From: Utricularia gibba
Lineage: Eukaryota; Streptophyta; Magnoliopsida; Lamiales; Lentibulariaceae
Assembly: GCA_002189035.1 (NCBI GenBank)
Contig: NEEC01000002.1
Location: 620,001 to 684,000, forward strand
Direction: 5' to 3'
Length of the DNA stretch: 64,000 nt
In this document: piece after piece, positions 1-13,206 of the stretch
Layout of the letters: each line of letters begins with the position of its first letter
Numbering within the stretch: position 1 is the stretch's first letter
Notes under the pieces: model-generated
Told to the model about the DNA's origin: nothing
Seen by the model: only the letters and a program-made list of their open reading frames with translations
Databases searched by the model: none
Made by a program: the position numbers and the translations under genes

Positions 1-2310
1 ATAATATTATATATTTAATCGCCAGTTGCGACCCAAATATTGATGGCGTGTCACTCTCCATCGCCATGTCTCCATTTTCAATTGCCAACCGTACCTGGGA
101 TTCCTCCGACTTGTCTGTCAATTTACCGTTTCGCCCCCCCAACCACTAACGGCGTCAGACGGTGGGGTTACGCTTCCGTTACTTGCGCACGCGGCGACGT
201 CGTTTCGGCAACGCCGAATATAGGCCGTGCCGTGGCTAATTGTTGGATGTGGCCCCACCCACTCCTTGGACATATACATTAATTATAAATATTTTTTGAT
301 GCATTTAAATAAAAACTATTAAGTACTATTTTTTATTTACAAAATTATTTAATTATTTCGTAATTGGGCCGAGGAACGCCTTGCTTGATTTCTTAATTGG
401 GCCTTTTGTTTCAATCGGCCCGGCCCATTGGTAAGCATTTGATTCGAAATCTACGGTCGTTCTCGTACTCGATTTGGGGAGGCTGATGGGTGATACTTCA
501 AAAATGCCCCCAATCATGGCATTATTTACCAGTCGAACCACCTCGAGAGTGGCCTTTCAACGGGGTCAAATTTGTCCATTAAATCACAAATATTTTAGTT
601 GTAACAACAAATTGATTTAAATATTATTTTAAAAATCCATGGGTTCCTATCTAATCTAGATACTTTTTAATTAACATATTACTCATATTTTTTAATATTT
701 GATTAAAATAATTATACTAATCTTTTTCGATACCTCAACCCTATCGAAACTTTAAAATTAAACATGTTCTGATTGAAATATATATCTAAGAAGATGCTTG
801 ATTGTGAATATCCCACCTTAGTATAGTGCATTCTATGTCCATATTGCTTCCAAAAGAACTTTATTTATACCATGTAAAAAGTTCGTTTATCTTATGTAAA
901 TTTACGTATCAAATACAAAGATATACGTATTTATCATCTATTTTATATCATTACTACATAGATTTCTTTAGTTTTTCTTCTTCTCTATTATTGTCATTGA
1001 TGGTAAATAAAAATAAAAATTTATAATACATATGTTTTTACTAAATAGAGATAAATATTCAAATTATAAAAAATCATGAATTATTTGTATAAATGTATTT
1101 ATCATAGTTTAAATCGTGATAGAACTATTCGTTCTTTTTTTAAAAAAAGTTTCAATATATTTTTATAAAAAACATTAAATTGTAATTTAATTGAACCGCA
1201 TGTCAACCACTATTGGATTGCAATTGAAACCAATTTTAGTTTTTTATTTTAAAACAATTCGAATCTAATCTAATTTTATACAATTCACAACTTTTAAAAC
1301 ACCTATGTCTACATTCAAACTCACCTATCTCTTTGTAAGACTATGTTCAAGGAAAAATGAAAAATATATTATATTAATTCCATGTTCATACGACCAGAAA
1401 TAAAATGAAATTGAGTAGAATAATAACTCAAATTGAATATTAAATATTTTTTTCTAAATATAATGGAGTTTTTTTTATACAAACCGTAAAATTAGACATC
1501 TAAAATAAAAATAACATAAAATTATAAGAATTGAAAAATCTAAAACCCTAATTAGCAATCGGTTACAATCTCTTTGTTGAGTTTTAAGTGAGTTTCCAGT
1601 GAGAAGATTGGTTTGAGATGAGAGCGCGAGAGCACATCGGCTGCATGACCGACCGACCCTACGCGGATGGGGATGGGGATGGGGGCGTGGTACCCGGGCT
1701 ATGGAGAGCCAACTGGGAGGGGAGGGTCTGAGGCCGGAAACAGATTCAAATAATATTTAACTGGAAAGGAAAACAAAGATCCGGTGAAGTTGTTTGCCTC
1801 CTCCCTATCGGCTATCTCCCTAGTCAGCCGCCTGGGGGCAGTCAAAGGAGAGATGCCAAGGAGGGAAATCGGAAATTCCGCCAATCAGTTTTGAAGCTGC
1901 TGTTAATTGGGGAAGGGAGATTAATCAGGGATTAAGAGCAATACCAATAGTTAATTAAGGGGGTTCTCACACGATTGGTGGACAACCAGTAGGCCGAGAT
2001 AAGCCTAATCCCCCCTAATCCAACAATCAACATCGCAGCTACAAAATCAAACCTTTATTGGGTTGTGGAGTAAACCCCTTCCAGGGAATCCCTCATCTCC
2101 TCTCCTCAACTCTCCTCTCTTGTGTGTTTAAAGGGGTTGTTTCTCTTCAATTTGGTGGTCCATGGATTGATTTCTCAAGGTCCACTCCAATACAAAAATA
2201 TTAACTTTCTTTAAGACAGGATTGATCAGCACATAGCCGTCTTTCCCCCCCTCCTCCACTTTCTTTCTCCTGTACTGTTTTCTTCTTCTGCTGGCTATGG
2301 CCGTCTGACG
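1..2310. other. AT-rich intergenic region
   Basis: No gene is supported. Most of it is AT-rich sequence with only short open frames of no recognisable composition. From about 1600 the base composition becomes more balanced; this part probably holds the promoter and leader of the trihelix gene that starts at 2436. Confidence 0.6.
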
Positions 2311-2368
2311 GAGGGAGGGGGGGGAGGGGAAGGGAAGGGAAGGGAAGGGAAAGGGAAAGGGAAGGAAA
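2311..2368 (+). repeat. G-rich (GGGAA)n tract
   Basis: A purine-only run made of G tracts of three or more separated by A, AA or AAA. It contains well over four G3 runs with loops of one to three bases, the classical G-quadruplex pattern on the sense strand. It ends 67 bp before the trihelix start codon, so it lies in the leader or core promoter. CACGTG boxes follow at 2387-2392 and 2420-2425. Confidence 0.85.
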
Positions 2369-2435
2369 CGCCGTTTGTGTGGCGGCCACGTGCTTGTGGT
2401 TTATTTGATGGTATAAAGTCACGTGAGGAGTGGGA

Positions 2436-3930
2436 ATGCAATTTGAGGCGGTGAATCTGGGAGAGGGCCCAGTTGACGGAGTAGACGGCCGTCAAACGTC
2501 GGGAAATGGGGACGACGGGGGGAAGGCGTCGCGGCTGCCGCGGTGGACACGGCAAGAAATCCTTGTGCTGATACAAGGGAAAAGGGTGGCGGAGAGTCGT
2601 GTCAGGAGAGGTCCGGGATCGCGTTCGGCTTTGGGTCCTTCTCATGTCGAGCCCAAGTGGGCCTCGGTGTCGTCCTACTGCAAGAGACACGGCGTCAATC
2701 GGGGCCCGGTTCAGTGTCGGAAGAGATGGAGTAATTTGGCTGGGGATTTCAAGAAGATTAAGGAGTGGGAATCCAAGATTAAGATGGAGACGGAGTCCTT
2801 TTGGGTCATGAGGAATGATTTGAGAAGAGAGAGGAAGCTCCCTGGGTTTTTTGATCGGGAGGTTTACGATATTCTCGACGGCAGTAAGGGAGTCGCCGCC
2901 GCTGATGGGGAGGAGCATCTCGATACTGAACCGTTGGAGGATGTCAATTCGGAGAGCCGCGACGAAGCTGGGCCGGAGACGTTATTCGATAGCGGCCGGA
3001 GCGCCGCCGCCGATGATGGACTCTTCTCCGATTTCGAGGAGGCTGGCCGGAGCTCCGGTAAAAGGAAAGAGACGGCTGACGAAATACCCGCACCAACTCC
3101 GATATCAGGTGATGACAGGTTTCACCAAGATTGGATTTTTTTCATGTAAATGGTTTGCTCTTGCTGTTTAGGAAGGATACATACTTTTATTGCGCGCAAT
3201 ACGGAATTCCAGCAAGATAAGACCTGAGTCTGGCCATCCATTTGATTCCACTTTTAGGCGTTAGTTTCCTTATTGTCCATTGCAGGGATACGTCTCTTTT
3301 CTCCATGGCTATGCTAAACAAAACCAAAGCTTGGAATTTCTTAACGTTTTCTGAACCGCGAGCATCTTTCAGTGAATGCATCTCAGTTACATGACCCTTT
3401 TGATTCGACTAACAGCTTGGTTTTCTTGCCTTTCTTGTAGTTGCTGAGAAGCATTATCAGCCTGATCCCCAGGATCCTTCAGGCCAAGGTACTTCCATTG
3501 CATTGCATGCCAAATGTCCTTCGTTTGTATAAGGGCAGACAGGAACTTGAATTCCCGTATCTGGGTTCTGTCTCTTTTGCTGATTCTGTCTGAATATCTT
3601 TGTGTAGGAACACATACAGAGAAAGAAAGCAGGGCGGAAGCGGAAGCGGAAGCTGGGGAGTCTGGAGAGGGGAGGAAAAGAAAGCGACACGAAGTGGATG
3701 TAGAAAGAAAGCGATACGAAGCGGATGTAGAAAGAGGAGCAAGCAGTAACATTGAGCAACAACTGGTTGCAGCTCTAGAGAAAAATGGTAAAATATTGAG
3801 TTCACAGCTTGAAGCACAAAACACTCATCTTCAGCTTGACAGGGAGCAACGCAATCAACATGTTAACAGCTTATTGACAGTTCTCAATAAGCTTGCTGAT
3901 GCTTTGGGTAGAATTGCTGATAAGTTGTAG
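2436..3930 (+). CDS. Trihelix transcription factor (ASR3/SH4-related type)
   Basis: Predicted exons are 2436-3108, 3441-3488 and 3608-3930, giving 347 residues. A trihelix (Myb/SANT-like) DNA-binding domain covers roughly residues 33-147, opening with RLPRWTRQEILVLI and containing the third conserved tryptophan in QCRKRWSNL. A charged, repeat-rich stretch (RAEAEAEAGE) follows, and the C-terminus is an amphipathic coiled coil ending in ADALGRIADKL, the dimerisation element usual in this subfamily. ASR3-like proteins are nuclear repressors, in Arabidopsis linked to immune gene control; transfer of that role is inference. I chose the ATG at 2436 because the frame upstream offers only a GTG. Both introns are GT-AG and all phases match. 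Two CACGTG boxes and a G-rich tract sit just upstream. Confidence 0.88.
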
Positions 3931-4484
3931 CAGCCGGAAGAAGAGCCATTGCTGGGTGTGTACAAAGGAAATATTTTTACAGAGTATAGAATTCAAAGGG
4001 TTTCGTATAGGCGAGGATCAAAGATTGTTCCTTTTCCATTTCCCTTGCGAAATAAAACCAGCGGCGGCGGGTATGGCGCGCTGTGTAAATGTGACGTTCT
4101 TCCTCATTGTGCCGTTTGCCCGTTTTTCCGATAGGTAATTTGGGGCGGTCTGAATAACCGGTCCGTACTTTGTCGGCCGAACCACCGTTTAAAGATGGAA
4201 TGAAGCATCAAATTCCGAGATAAAAATGGCGCTTTCTTGGATGTTGTCATCTTAGCAGGCTAGGTTTCTGCGATTTGCCGTCAACACGCTCATGGAGTTC
4301 TGAATTTTCTATGTGTTGGTGCCGAAGTCGCTTTCCATTTCGATGTCTGGACCCCCGCAATTTGTATCTCTGAATTAGATATCCAGATTACGGTTGCGCT
4401 TTCAATTCAGTTCGATAAAGCTTTTTGTTTTAGACGATTCCGATTTTGGTTTCTCAGATCTGAGAGCTGAGTGAAATCCCAGAT
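3931..4484. other. Short intergenic gap
   Basis: About 550 bp between the trihelix stop codon and the dioxygenase start. It must contain the 3' UTR of the first and the promoter and leader of the second. No further gene is supported. Confidence 0.6.
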
Positions 4485-5643
4485 ATGGGTTATGCGAACC
4501 GAGTGCAATCCCTAGTGCAAGATGGGAAATCGGTGGTTCCCCCTCAATACGTGCAGCCACCGGAGACGCGGCCTCTTCGCGGCGGTGAAAACCTGAAGAA
4601 TCGTGACGACCCATCTCCTCCGGTAATTGACCTACGTGGAGACAATCTCATACAGGAACTGGGATCAGCCTGCGCGGAATGGGGAGCCTTCCATGTAATC
4701 TCCCACGGTGTTGCGGTTAAGTTGCTCGATGAAATGCGGCAGATGGGGCGCGCCTTCTTTGAGAACTGCACGATGGATCAAAAACTCCGGTACGCCTGCG
4801 ACAGCAGTTCCCCTGCTTCAGAAGGGTATGGGAGCCGCATGCTTGTTGCTTCCGACGATGAAGTTTTAGATTGGAGGGACTATTTTGATCACCATACCTT
4901 ACCCATTTCTCGTAGAGATCCCTCAAATGGCCCGAGTTTCCTCCTCAGTACAGGTCTGCACATGTTTTTTTACTGAGATTTCTTGAGTTTCCTCTCTGAA
5001 ATCCGTCTCTGCAGACGAGTCGTGGAAGAGTACAGCGATCAAATGAACGCCCTGGCTGAGAAGCTGTTAGCCGTGATTTCATCAAGCTTAGGACTTTCAC
5101 CCTCCTGCCTCAAAGACAACGTCGGCGAATTCTACCAGAACATAACCGTGAGCTATTACCCTCCATGCCCACAGCCGGAGCTGACTCTAGGCCTGCAATC
5201 ACATTCAGACTTCGGAGCGATCACACTCCTCATTCAAGACGACGTAGGGGGGCTTCAAGTGCTGAAAAACGGAGAGTGGATCTCCGTAAGCCCACTGGAA
5301 GACGCCATTTTCGTCATCCTCGCCGATCAGACCGAGGTATGTGTACCCTCCTACCCATAACACCATTTTTATCACCCCCTGAAAGCTGAAATGCAGCACT
5401 TTCCGGTGGGCGTTGCAGATCATAACAAACGGAGAGTACAAGAGCGCCGAGCATCGGGCCATCACCAACTCCCAAAGGCCGCGCCTGTCGGTTGCCACAT
5501 TCCACGATCCGGCGAAAACCATGACGATAAAACCAGCCCTGGAGCCTCCCAAGTACCGGGCGGTAAGATACGGCGACTATGTATCTTCCTGGTACACAAA
5601 AGGCCCCGCAGGCAGAAGAAACCTGGACTCTCTCCTGCTCTAG
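4485..5643 (+). CDS. 2-oxoglutarate/Fe(II) dioxygenase (DOXC class), frame broken by one base
   Basis: Exons 4485-4953, 5015-5336 and 5419-5643 would encode about 338 residues, the usual family length. The N-terminal DIOX_N region carries SHGV; the double-stranded beta-helix carries the iron ligands H220 and D222 (in SHSDFGAI, codons at 5202 and 5208) and H276 (in SAEHRA, 5452), plus R286 and S288 of the RLS co-substrate motif. Substrate unknown; the sequence resembles the flavonoid/jasmonate oxygenase branch, but I would not assign it. Near 4923-4928 one base is missing: read one frame over, the exon end gives KWPEFPPQYR, which joins exon 2 as RVVEEYSDQ exactly as in the family, and the exon phases fit only with that extra base. 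As written, the frame stops at 4974. Introns are very short (61 and 82 bp). Confidence 0.85.
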
Positions 5644-6906
5644 CGACGTGGTTCCTCTTGAAGAAGTTAGCCCTTGTACGGACGCCGATTTCTGGTTATC
5701 AAGTTATCCATCCTCCCAAATCAAATTTGCCAATACTCATGTTTGGAATACTTTTTAGAAAATCAATTTTCAAAAAACGTTTTTAAAAATTAGAAATTCT
5801 GCTTTTTAAAAATGTTTTAAATTTTTTTTAGTTTTTTTAAAATAGAAATCATTAGTAAAAATTAATTCTAAAAAGTTTCTTGAAAAATGTTTTTTTTTCA
5901 AAAAATCAATAGAATATAGAACTATTCAACTATATTAATATAATTCATTTAACACATATTTAAATTTAATATATCAATTTTAGTTTTCGGAATTAACTTT
6001 TAATTCAATTTCAATTTTAAATATTTATAATTATTTAATTAATCATTTCGGTGCTTTAATTTATTATTTTATTAATTATTTTTTTAATATCCAAACAGAG
6101 TACTTGATCCATTTTTAAAAAAATGAATAAATACATATATATATATTATATTTAAAATCATATGTTTAGTTACTTTTTGTTGATCTGTTATATATTAAAA
6201 TAAAATATTAATATCTAAAGATATTCGATTTTTGATACACGTGATTATGCGAAATCACCGCGTGTGTATATCCGTAGACGACGGTAGTGGTGCACAGTGT
6301 CGGAAAGAGGTGACGGACAGAAAGAAAGGAAGACGCACTGTCGGAAAGTTGGGTGCTGGAGTGGTGAAGCGTCGCCATCCGGCTCCTCCACTTTTGCTTT
6401 ATCCTTTTCAAATTCATTAATTCTCCTCCGCTTTTCTTAAATTATTTTTAAATTTTAAATTGGGGTTGATGAATTCAAAGGGCGCCATGGGAGGGACGCA
6501 GGAAGAAGGGGGCCGGGGGATTGATTTCTTGTCTCTTCTCTCGGTTGGCTATGGAGTTGGAGTAAAGAATAAAGAATTATTGGGTGTGACGTCATAATTA
6601 CGGGGTTGGGAATCACATATGGGCCTCCAGCCACCTGTTCCAGGCTTCCAGCATCAATGTTCTTCAACTTCTTTGACTGCTTGCTACCTGGAGCAACGGT
6701 CGAAAATCCACCCACCCACATTTCTTTCACTTTCAGGTAGGGAGTGAGATAGAAAAAAAAGAAAAGGAAGAAACCCATCTCAGATCCTTGGATGTTTTTG
6801 TCGTCTCTGGGACAGGGACAAGAGCAAAATGGGCTTGAGAAAGATCAGGTTTTCAGTTGATGATTAACAGGTGTCTGGTGGAGGAACAAGAGTTTGTTCT
6901 GCAAGC
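5644..6906. other. Intergenic region and AGD leader
   Basis: The first 600 bp are AT-rich with nothing recognisable. From about 6480 the sequence is more balanced and likely contains the promoter and 5' UTR of the ARF-GAP gene beginning at 6907. Small open frames here look random. Confidence 0.5.
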
Positions 6907-9900
6907 ATGCACTTCACAAAGCTTGATGACTCTCCGATGTTTCGTAAACAGGTTGGTTGTGTGCAGTATAGCATGTTTTTACCCGGCTTCTCTGCATTTG
7001 AGGGGATGGCTGTCTGTGTCGCCACAGAGACAAGTTACTTTTCTTTGTCTGTTAAGACCTGAGATAATTGAGAACCTTACGTTTTCTGGTTCATGTAGAT
7101 GAAGGAAAGCTTGTGTAACAGCTAATCATTTGGAAATTTTCCATTTTCTTGTAGCTTTTCTTGTCGTGGGGAATTTATTTAGACGTATTTTTGTGAATAT
7201 TTGGATCCCAAATCACGAATTCTCGTAACGTAAAATGGCTCTCGTTTTCTCCGGTATTATCTTTGTCAAGGTTGTTATGGAAATGTTGGATCTTGAACGT
7301 TTCAAGTTGCCTTAGATGAGCGTGCTGCGACTTAGATTGCATTTTGACTCACTTTCATGCTTTTGATTTCTTCTCCTAGATTGACTATGCAGATATATTG
7401 GTAGTCTATATTCCATTGATATGTCTTTGAATAGATACAAACCTTGGAAGATAGTTCGGAAACATTGGGTGAGAGATGCCTGAAGTACTACAAAGGATGC
7501 CGAAAATACACGTGAGTTGTGAATACATTGATTCCTGTAATGTTTAATATGCGCATTGTTGTTGTTCAGTTATATTGTCTATGTCTCAGTGAAGGTCTTG
7601 GTGAGGGATATGATGGAGATATTGCTTTTGCTAGTGCTCTGGAAACTTTTGGTGGAGGACATAATGACCCTATAAGTGTTGCCTTCGGTGGTATAAACCC
7701 CATACTGCCAAGAATCGACTTTTAGCCATATCATGTATTAGTTCCCCTTAAATGATATAAAGTCTGCTTCCTCTAGGTCCTGTTATGACAAAATTCACCA
7801 TTGCACTGCGGGAAATTGGAACCTATAAAGAAGTTCTTCGATCTCAGGTGGACCTGTTAATTAGTTCTCGATATGAAATGGAAACCCATGTTCATTGATT
7901 TAATGATATTTACCTCTCTTTTTTTCTAGTTCATTTTCTTGTGATGATCATTTTACGGTATATGCGAATGGATGTTGCCTTACAACTATTAGTTACCTGA
8001 AAATATATGTGTAATTCCCTTTCTTCAGGTTGAGCAGACATTAAATGAAAGATTGCTGCAGCTTGTTAACTTAGATTTGCACGATGTTAAGGTACCCTGA
8101 ATCATATTTATATTAGTGATGTGTATTTTTTAGAGGCTCTTGGTGGGATCTGAATTCTATATCACAACCGTTTCTATGCATTTCTGCAACGTTATAATTT
8201 TTTTTCTAATCAGGTTGAGTTATTCTCTGCGATTTATATTCCAAGGTTATACATTTTAGCTTCTTTTTAGCTTTCCTTGCGTTCATGATACATTGAATGA
8301 TTTTTCACCCATATTTCCACTTTCACTAAAAATGCAGGAGGCCCGGAAGCAGTTTGACAAGGCTAGTGTTCTTTATGACCAGGTAAAAAATTGCTGCCCC
8401 ACTATTGAACAGACTGAGCAGATCCATTATGATATGGCATATTTGTTGACGAGTGCATTACATGAAATAGTGATAGTTAAATTTACAACAGGCCCGTGAG
8501 AGGTTTTTGTCGTTGAGGGTAGGAACTAAAAGTAACCTAGCAGCTGCTGTTGAGGAGGTAATTATGAAGCGTGAAGTATTAAGATGAATCCCTGAGCTTC
8601 ATCCCAGCATCTAGGCTGTACAGTTAACGAATTCCTGTGATGTTTTTAGGAGCTTCATCAAGCTCGGTCGGCTTTCGAGGTGGCAAGATTTAATCTAGTA
8701 AGATGCCAGCTTCTTGATTACCATTATATTTTTAATAATTGGAAGGAGCTAGAGTGTAATAATGGATGCTGGGTCACAGGTTAATGCACTTTCAAGTGTT
8801 GAAGCAAAGAAAAGATTCGAGTTCTTGGAAGCAGTAAGTGAAACAATGGCAGCTCATCTTCATTATTTCAAGCAGGTAAATGTAGTAACACGAAGCGTTG
8901 GACTGTGCCACATTTTTATGACTGATTTAATTGTTGGTTATATCTAGGGGTATGAGCTGTTGAATCAAATGGAACCTTACATTAACCAGGTTCACCAAAC
9001 TTATGATTTTTCTTGGTTGCTGATGCTTTTTTTTTTCTTTAATTGTGCTCTCTCTTCTTTAGAAAAGTTAATATTAGTCTTTGTGAAGATGTTTTTGTGG
9101 GACATAAAACTTCAGAAATATGCATGTATGTTGCAGGTTTCAATGTATGCAAAGCAATCGAGGGAGAGATCAGATTATGAAATGGCTGAACTTAAGGAGA
9201 GGATGCAAGAATATAAAAGACAGATAGATAAAGAAGGCAGGATGTCTTTGAATGGTTGCCGTGGATCTCCAAATGGAGATGGAATACAGGCAATAGGGCG
9301 GAGTTCGCATAAGATGATTGAGGCAGTCATGCAATCCGCAGCGAAAGGAAAGGTGGGTGGAGCTCATATTCTGAAGTTCCTCCATGTTTTATTTCAGTTC
9401 TTTTATTTATATCTGCCATGTATTTAACTGAAACATTTATTTCTCAGGTTCAAACGATTAGACAAGGTTATCTTTCCAAACGTTCCTCCAACCTGAGGGG
9501 TGATTGGAAGAGAAGGTTCTTTGTTCTTGATAGCAGAGGAATGCTTTACTATTATCGCAAACGAAGCAGCAAAAGTGTGAGTTGATATTTTAACTACATC
9601 TTTGGTAGCAGTAAAAGCGGATGGTGTTCCTTAGCCTGCAACTCTGTGTAATGCAGGCTGCAGGAACTCAGCTTTCTGGTCAAAGACATGGTTCAGATTT
9701 AGGATCTAGTTTTATCAGTCGCTGGTTGTCATCTCACAATCATGGTGGGGGTATTCATGATGAGAAATCAGTTGCTCATCATACTGTTAACCTGCTAACC
9801 TCTACCATAAAAGTTGATGCTGATCAATCTGAATTAAGATTTTGCTTCCGAATCATATCCCCAACAAAGAACTACACTTTGCAGGTTTCTTATTCTCCAC

Positions 9901-11873
9901 CACTGTGCTCCGATCTTTTTATTATATGTACATGCATATTTGTCCATTTTATAAGAAACTACTTGTTGCAGGCAGAAAGTGCCCTTGATCAAATGGACTG
10001 GATCGAGAAAATCACAGGAGTCATTGCCTCATTACTGAATTTGCAGGCTCCTGAAAGGGTAATTTTCATATTTTCCTTAGCTACTTCCCTCCTGTTACTC
10101 AGATGATTCATGATTTGTTCTCGGATTCAGTGTTTGACTGCTAGCCCTGTGGGTGGTGGCCATAATCGTTCTGGTAGTGAGAGTAGTTCTTTGGATACTG
10201 TTGACTTAAATCATGGAGCTGTTGAAGAGTGCACATATGATAGGTTTTCCACGATGCATGTGGACCGCCCTCTGAGAATCTCACAGCAGTTAAAAGCTTG
10301 TCAAAAGAATGAGAAACCAATAGATCTATTGCAGAAAGTGTCTGGTAATGACAAATGTGCTGATTGTGGTGCCACAGAACCAGATTGGTCATCGTTAAAT
10401 CTGGGTGTTCTCATCTGCATTGAATGTTCTGGTGTACATCGAAATCTTGGTGTGCACATATCTAAGGTATACAAATTGTAGATTTCTTCATTTGTTGTTT
10501 CAAAAAATCAAAATGATCCTTCATGGTCTACCTCCATGTCCTATCCAGGTAAGATCGCTGACTCTTGATGTCAAAGTGTGGGAGCCATCTGTTATAAACC
10601 TATTTCAGTCTCTGGGAAACACATTTGCAAATTCAGTATGGGAGGAGTTGCTGCATTCAAAGAGTGCTCTCCACATTGATCATGGTAACTCAGGGTAAGT
10701 CTCTTCATCTATGTTTTTTGAAAATAAAAGAAGTGCTGAATCTATATTCTCTTGCTAACATTATACAGTTCTAATAGCCAACAACTGTTGCACTTCAGCA
10801 AGCCTTTCCCCTCTGATTCAATATCTACAAAAGAGAAGTTTATCCATGCAAAGGTACTCCCCATGCTTTTTCTTTTTTTATTGTGAAACCCTGAGCTGTA
10901 ATATTCTTAGTGGACTACAAGAATCTCATAGTATGCCAGCTTCATGGAACTTTTGGTTTTTTAGTAGTTGTTGAATCATTTCGACGCAGATTTACTATAT
11001 AATAACACTTTAGGAATGACTGTACACCAATAAAGGTCCTCTTTTTCCAAGAACTACGCACCAAGCTTTTCAAATGCTGGCGATTATACCCTGGTTTTAC
11101 CATGAATTTTCATATGCAAGCGTTGAGTGGCTCTTTATTCATTCAGCGAATGGTTATCTGTTTCCTCAGTATGCTGAACAACTTTTTGTCCGGAAGCTGA
11201 AAGAAAGCCTTAATGTGGCAAAGCAATTGTGGGATGCTGTTCGTGCCAATGACAAGAAGGCCGTATATGGGCTTATAGTGGGATCAGAAGCTGATGTTAA
11301 TGCCATTTACAGTCAAGGAACTAGTAGTAACACCACCCTTGCGAAGGTAATGCTTTTACAAGGGCAATCTGCAGATGACTGCCACTCTGGTTGCCTAGAA
11401 GCTCAAGCCCACCGTGCTGCTGGCTATATGAATTCTGCGAGCACAAGTGAATGTAACAACAGTGCCGCGGATCTAAATGGCTGCTCGTTGCTTCATCTTG
11501 CTTGTGAAACTGCAGACATTGGAATGATTGAACTTCTTTTACAATGTGGTGCAAACATAAATTCTTTGGATTCCATGGCTCGTACTCCACTTCATTGGTG
11601 CATCATGAAAGGAAAAACTGGCTTCGTTAAGCTTCTCCTTGCAAGGTATCATCTTTTCCTCCCTATCAGCAGCCCTTTGTACCTAACACAACCTGATGCT
11701 CGTTTTCTTTGTGATTCAATGTTGTCATGTTGATAAAGCATCTGCACTGTTTCAGGGGAGCTGATTTTCAGGCTGTTGATGCCCAAGGCAGAACTCCACT
11801 TCAACTGGCGGTTGAATCCAACTTTAAGGACAGTGAGGTTATCACACTACTCTCAGAGTTGCATGTTCAATGA
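6907..11873 (+). CDS. AGD: BAR-PH-ArfGAP-ankyrin ARF GTPase-activating protein (AGD1/AGD3 type)
   Basis: Nineteen exons: 6907-6951, 7435-7511, 7590-7690, 7777-7847, 8029-8091, 8338-8382, 8492-8557, 8650-8697, 8780-8875, 8948-8989, 9137-9352, 9448-9576, 9657-9884, 9972-10058, 10131-10466, 10549-10694, 10769-10853, 11170-11645, 11756-11873. They join without a break into 824 residues, about the size of Arabidopsis AGD1 and AGD3. Order: BAR domain (about 1-230, with [10 protein letters not shown]), PH domain (about 293-435, [11 protein letters not shown]), ArfGAP zinc finger with CADC and CIEC cysteine pairs (about 500-620) and C-terminal ankyrin repeats (from about 730). These proteins stimulate GTP hydrolysis by ARF GTPases on trans-Golgi and endosomal membranes; AGD3 is VAN3/SFC in vein patterning and AGD1 acts in root hairs. 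I cannot tell the two apart here. The start [12 protein letters not shown] is diagnostic of the family. Confidence 0.95.
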
Positions 11874-13206
11874 GCTCGACATAAAACAACCATACATTAT
11901 TTCATCTCCGACCAATGACCACTGAACCTCACCACCCGGCGATCTTGTGCTTAGTGGCCGCTCTGATGTAATCATGTATTGCATATTGCTCTCCCTTTCT
12001 CATCAAGAAAATGAATGCATCTCCCAACCCATTAGCCCGATCGGTGCCTGCAACTTGTGAATGGTCATGCATGAATATGTATCTATGGATGGGACCTGAA
12101 GTTCATGAATAGCATGATGGAAGTTGTCTGCGTGTTATGCTTCTGAAGTCGCTGTAGTTAGGTGTTTCACGCTTTTGGGGTCAGTTGTTTTTGTTGTACA
12201 CTGGATTTTCAAGGCTGGAGTTTTCCCACCTCCACCTCTGCGCAATGGAGAAATGAGACTCCATGGACAAAAAAAGACTGAAACTTTAATCTGCCTTTAA
12301 GGGGGAAAAGAGATTTGAAATGAAATAAAGTAACGAAATTTATGCCCAAGGACTGAGGGACGTTTATTTGAAAGTGCAAAGTGGTTCTTTGCATGAATTC
12401 CCGTGTAGTTGAGCGAAGGGGCCAGATCTTGTTTCAGAAAATGAACGGCTGGATCGAACGCCGGCGCAAGCACCGATGCATTTGCTTTCGGCCTGGCCCT
12501 GGCGCACGGAAATGAGCCTCCGTGTTTGTGGTCCACCTTCTCCCCCAACGCCAATTTCTTCCACGCCTCGCGCGGGAAGAAAAATGGTTTGTCTTGTAAA
12601 CGTTTCTCATCAATCTTTTTCTGCTATTAAAATAACTAAAGATTAAAAAAGAAATAGACCTGGGGCTGGTTTTCTGTTTTTTTGTTTTCATCATTTTGTT
12701 GTGGGTTACTGGGTTTCTTTCAAACACCATAGCCATAGCTACAACAGCTGTTTAGTAAGAATGCACGTTTCTGTTCCCTGCTCAGAGTTGTTTTTGTCTC
12801 TAGTTATTCTTACGAAGTCTTAGCTTTTAAGGAAGAGATGAACGACGGTAGAGAAACTCTTCTGCTGCGGAAGTTTGAGTTTGAAGCTGAAAACAAAGAT
12901 ATCTGTTTTCTTCTGTTTCCTCGTTATCTTTAGATTCATATAAAGTCTCAGGCTTTTCTGTTTTTACCATATGGGTTTTCTAGAATCTTCCTATAGAGGA
13001 TGAAAGTTGGTATTTTTCTCCAGGGATCTAGCTTTTATAATGGACAACAGATTCCTTGAGATAGACTTGAGTGTTACTGCTTTGTTCCATTCCCATCCCG
13101 CGTTTTGCTCTGCTTGTTTGGATATGACGCTTCCTACATTCTCCACCGTTTTCCCTCTGTTCTTCCCCATAACTGTTGTTGCGGTTAGAACCTGAGGTTT
13201 GGGAAA
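11874..13206. other. Intergenic region, AGD 3' end and CRN promoter
   Basis: No gene supported. It should hold the AGD 3' UTR and, from about 12750, the promoter and leader of CORYNE. Open frames of 60-100 codons on both strands have no recognisable features. Confidence 0.5.

Noticed and set aside
4954-5014. Alternative donors (4948, 4958 GC, 4964) to rescue the dioxygenase frame
   Set aside because: They give introns of about 51-67 bp and non-family residues; the one-base shift reproduces the family motif exactly.
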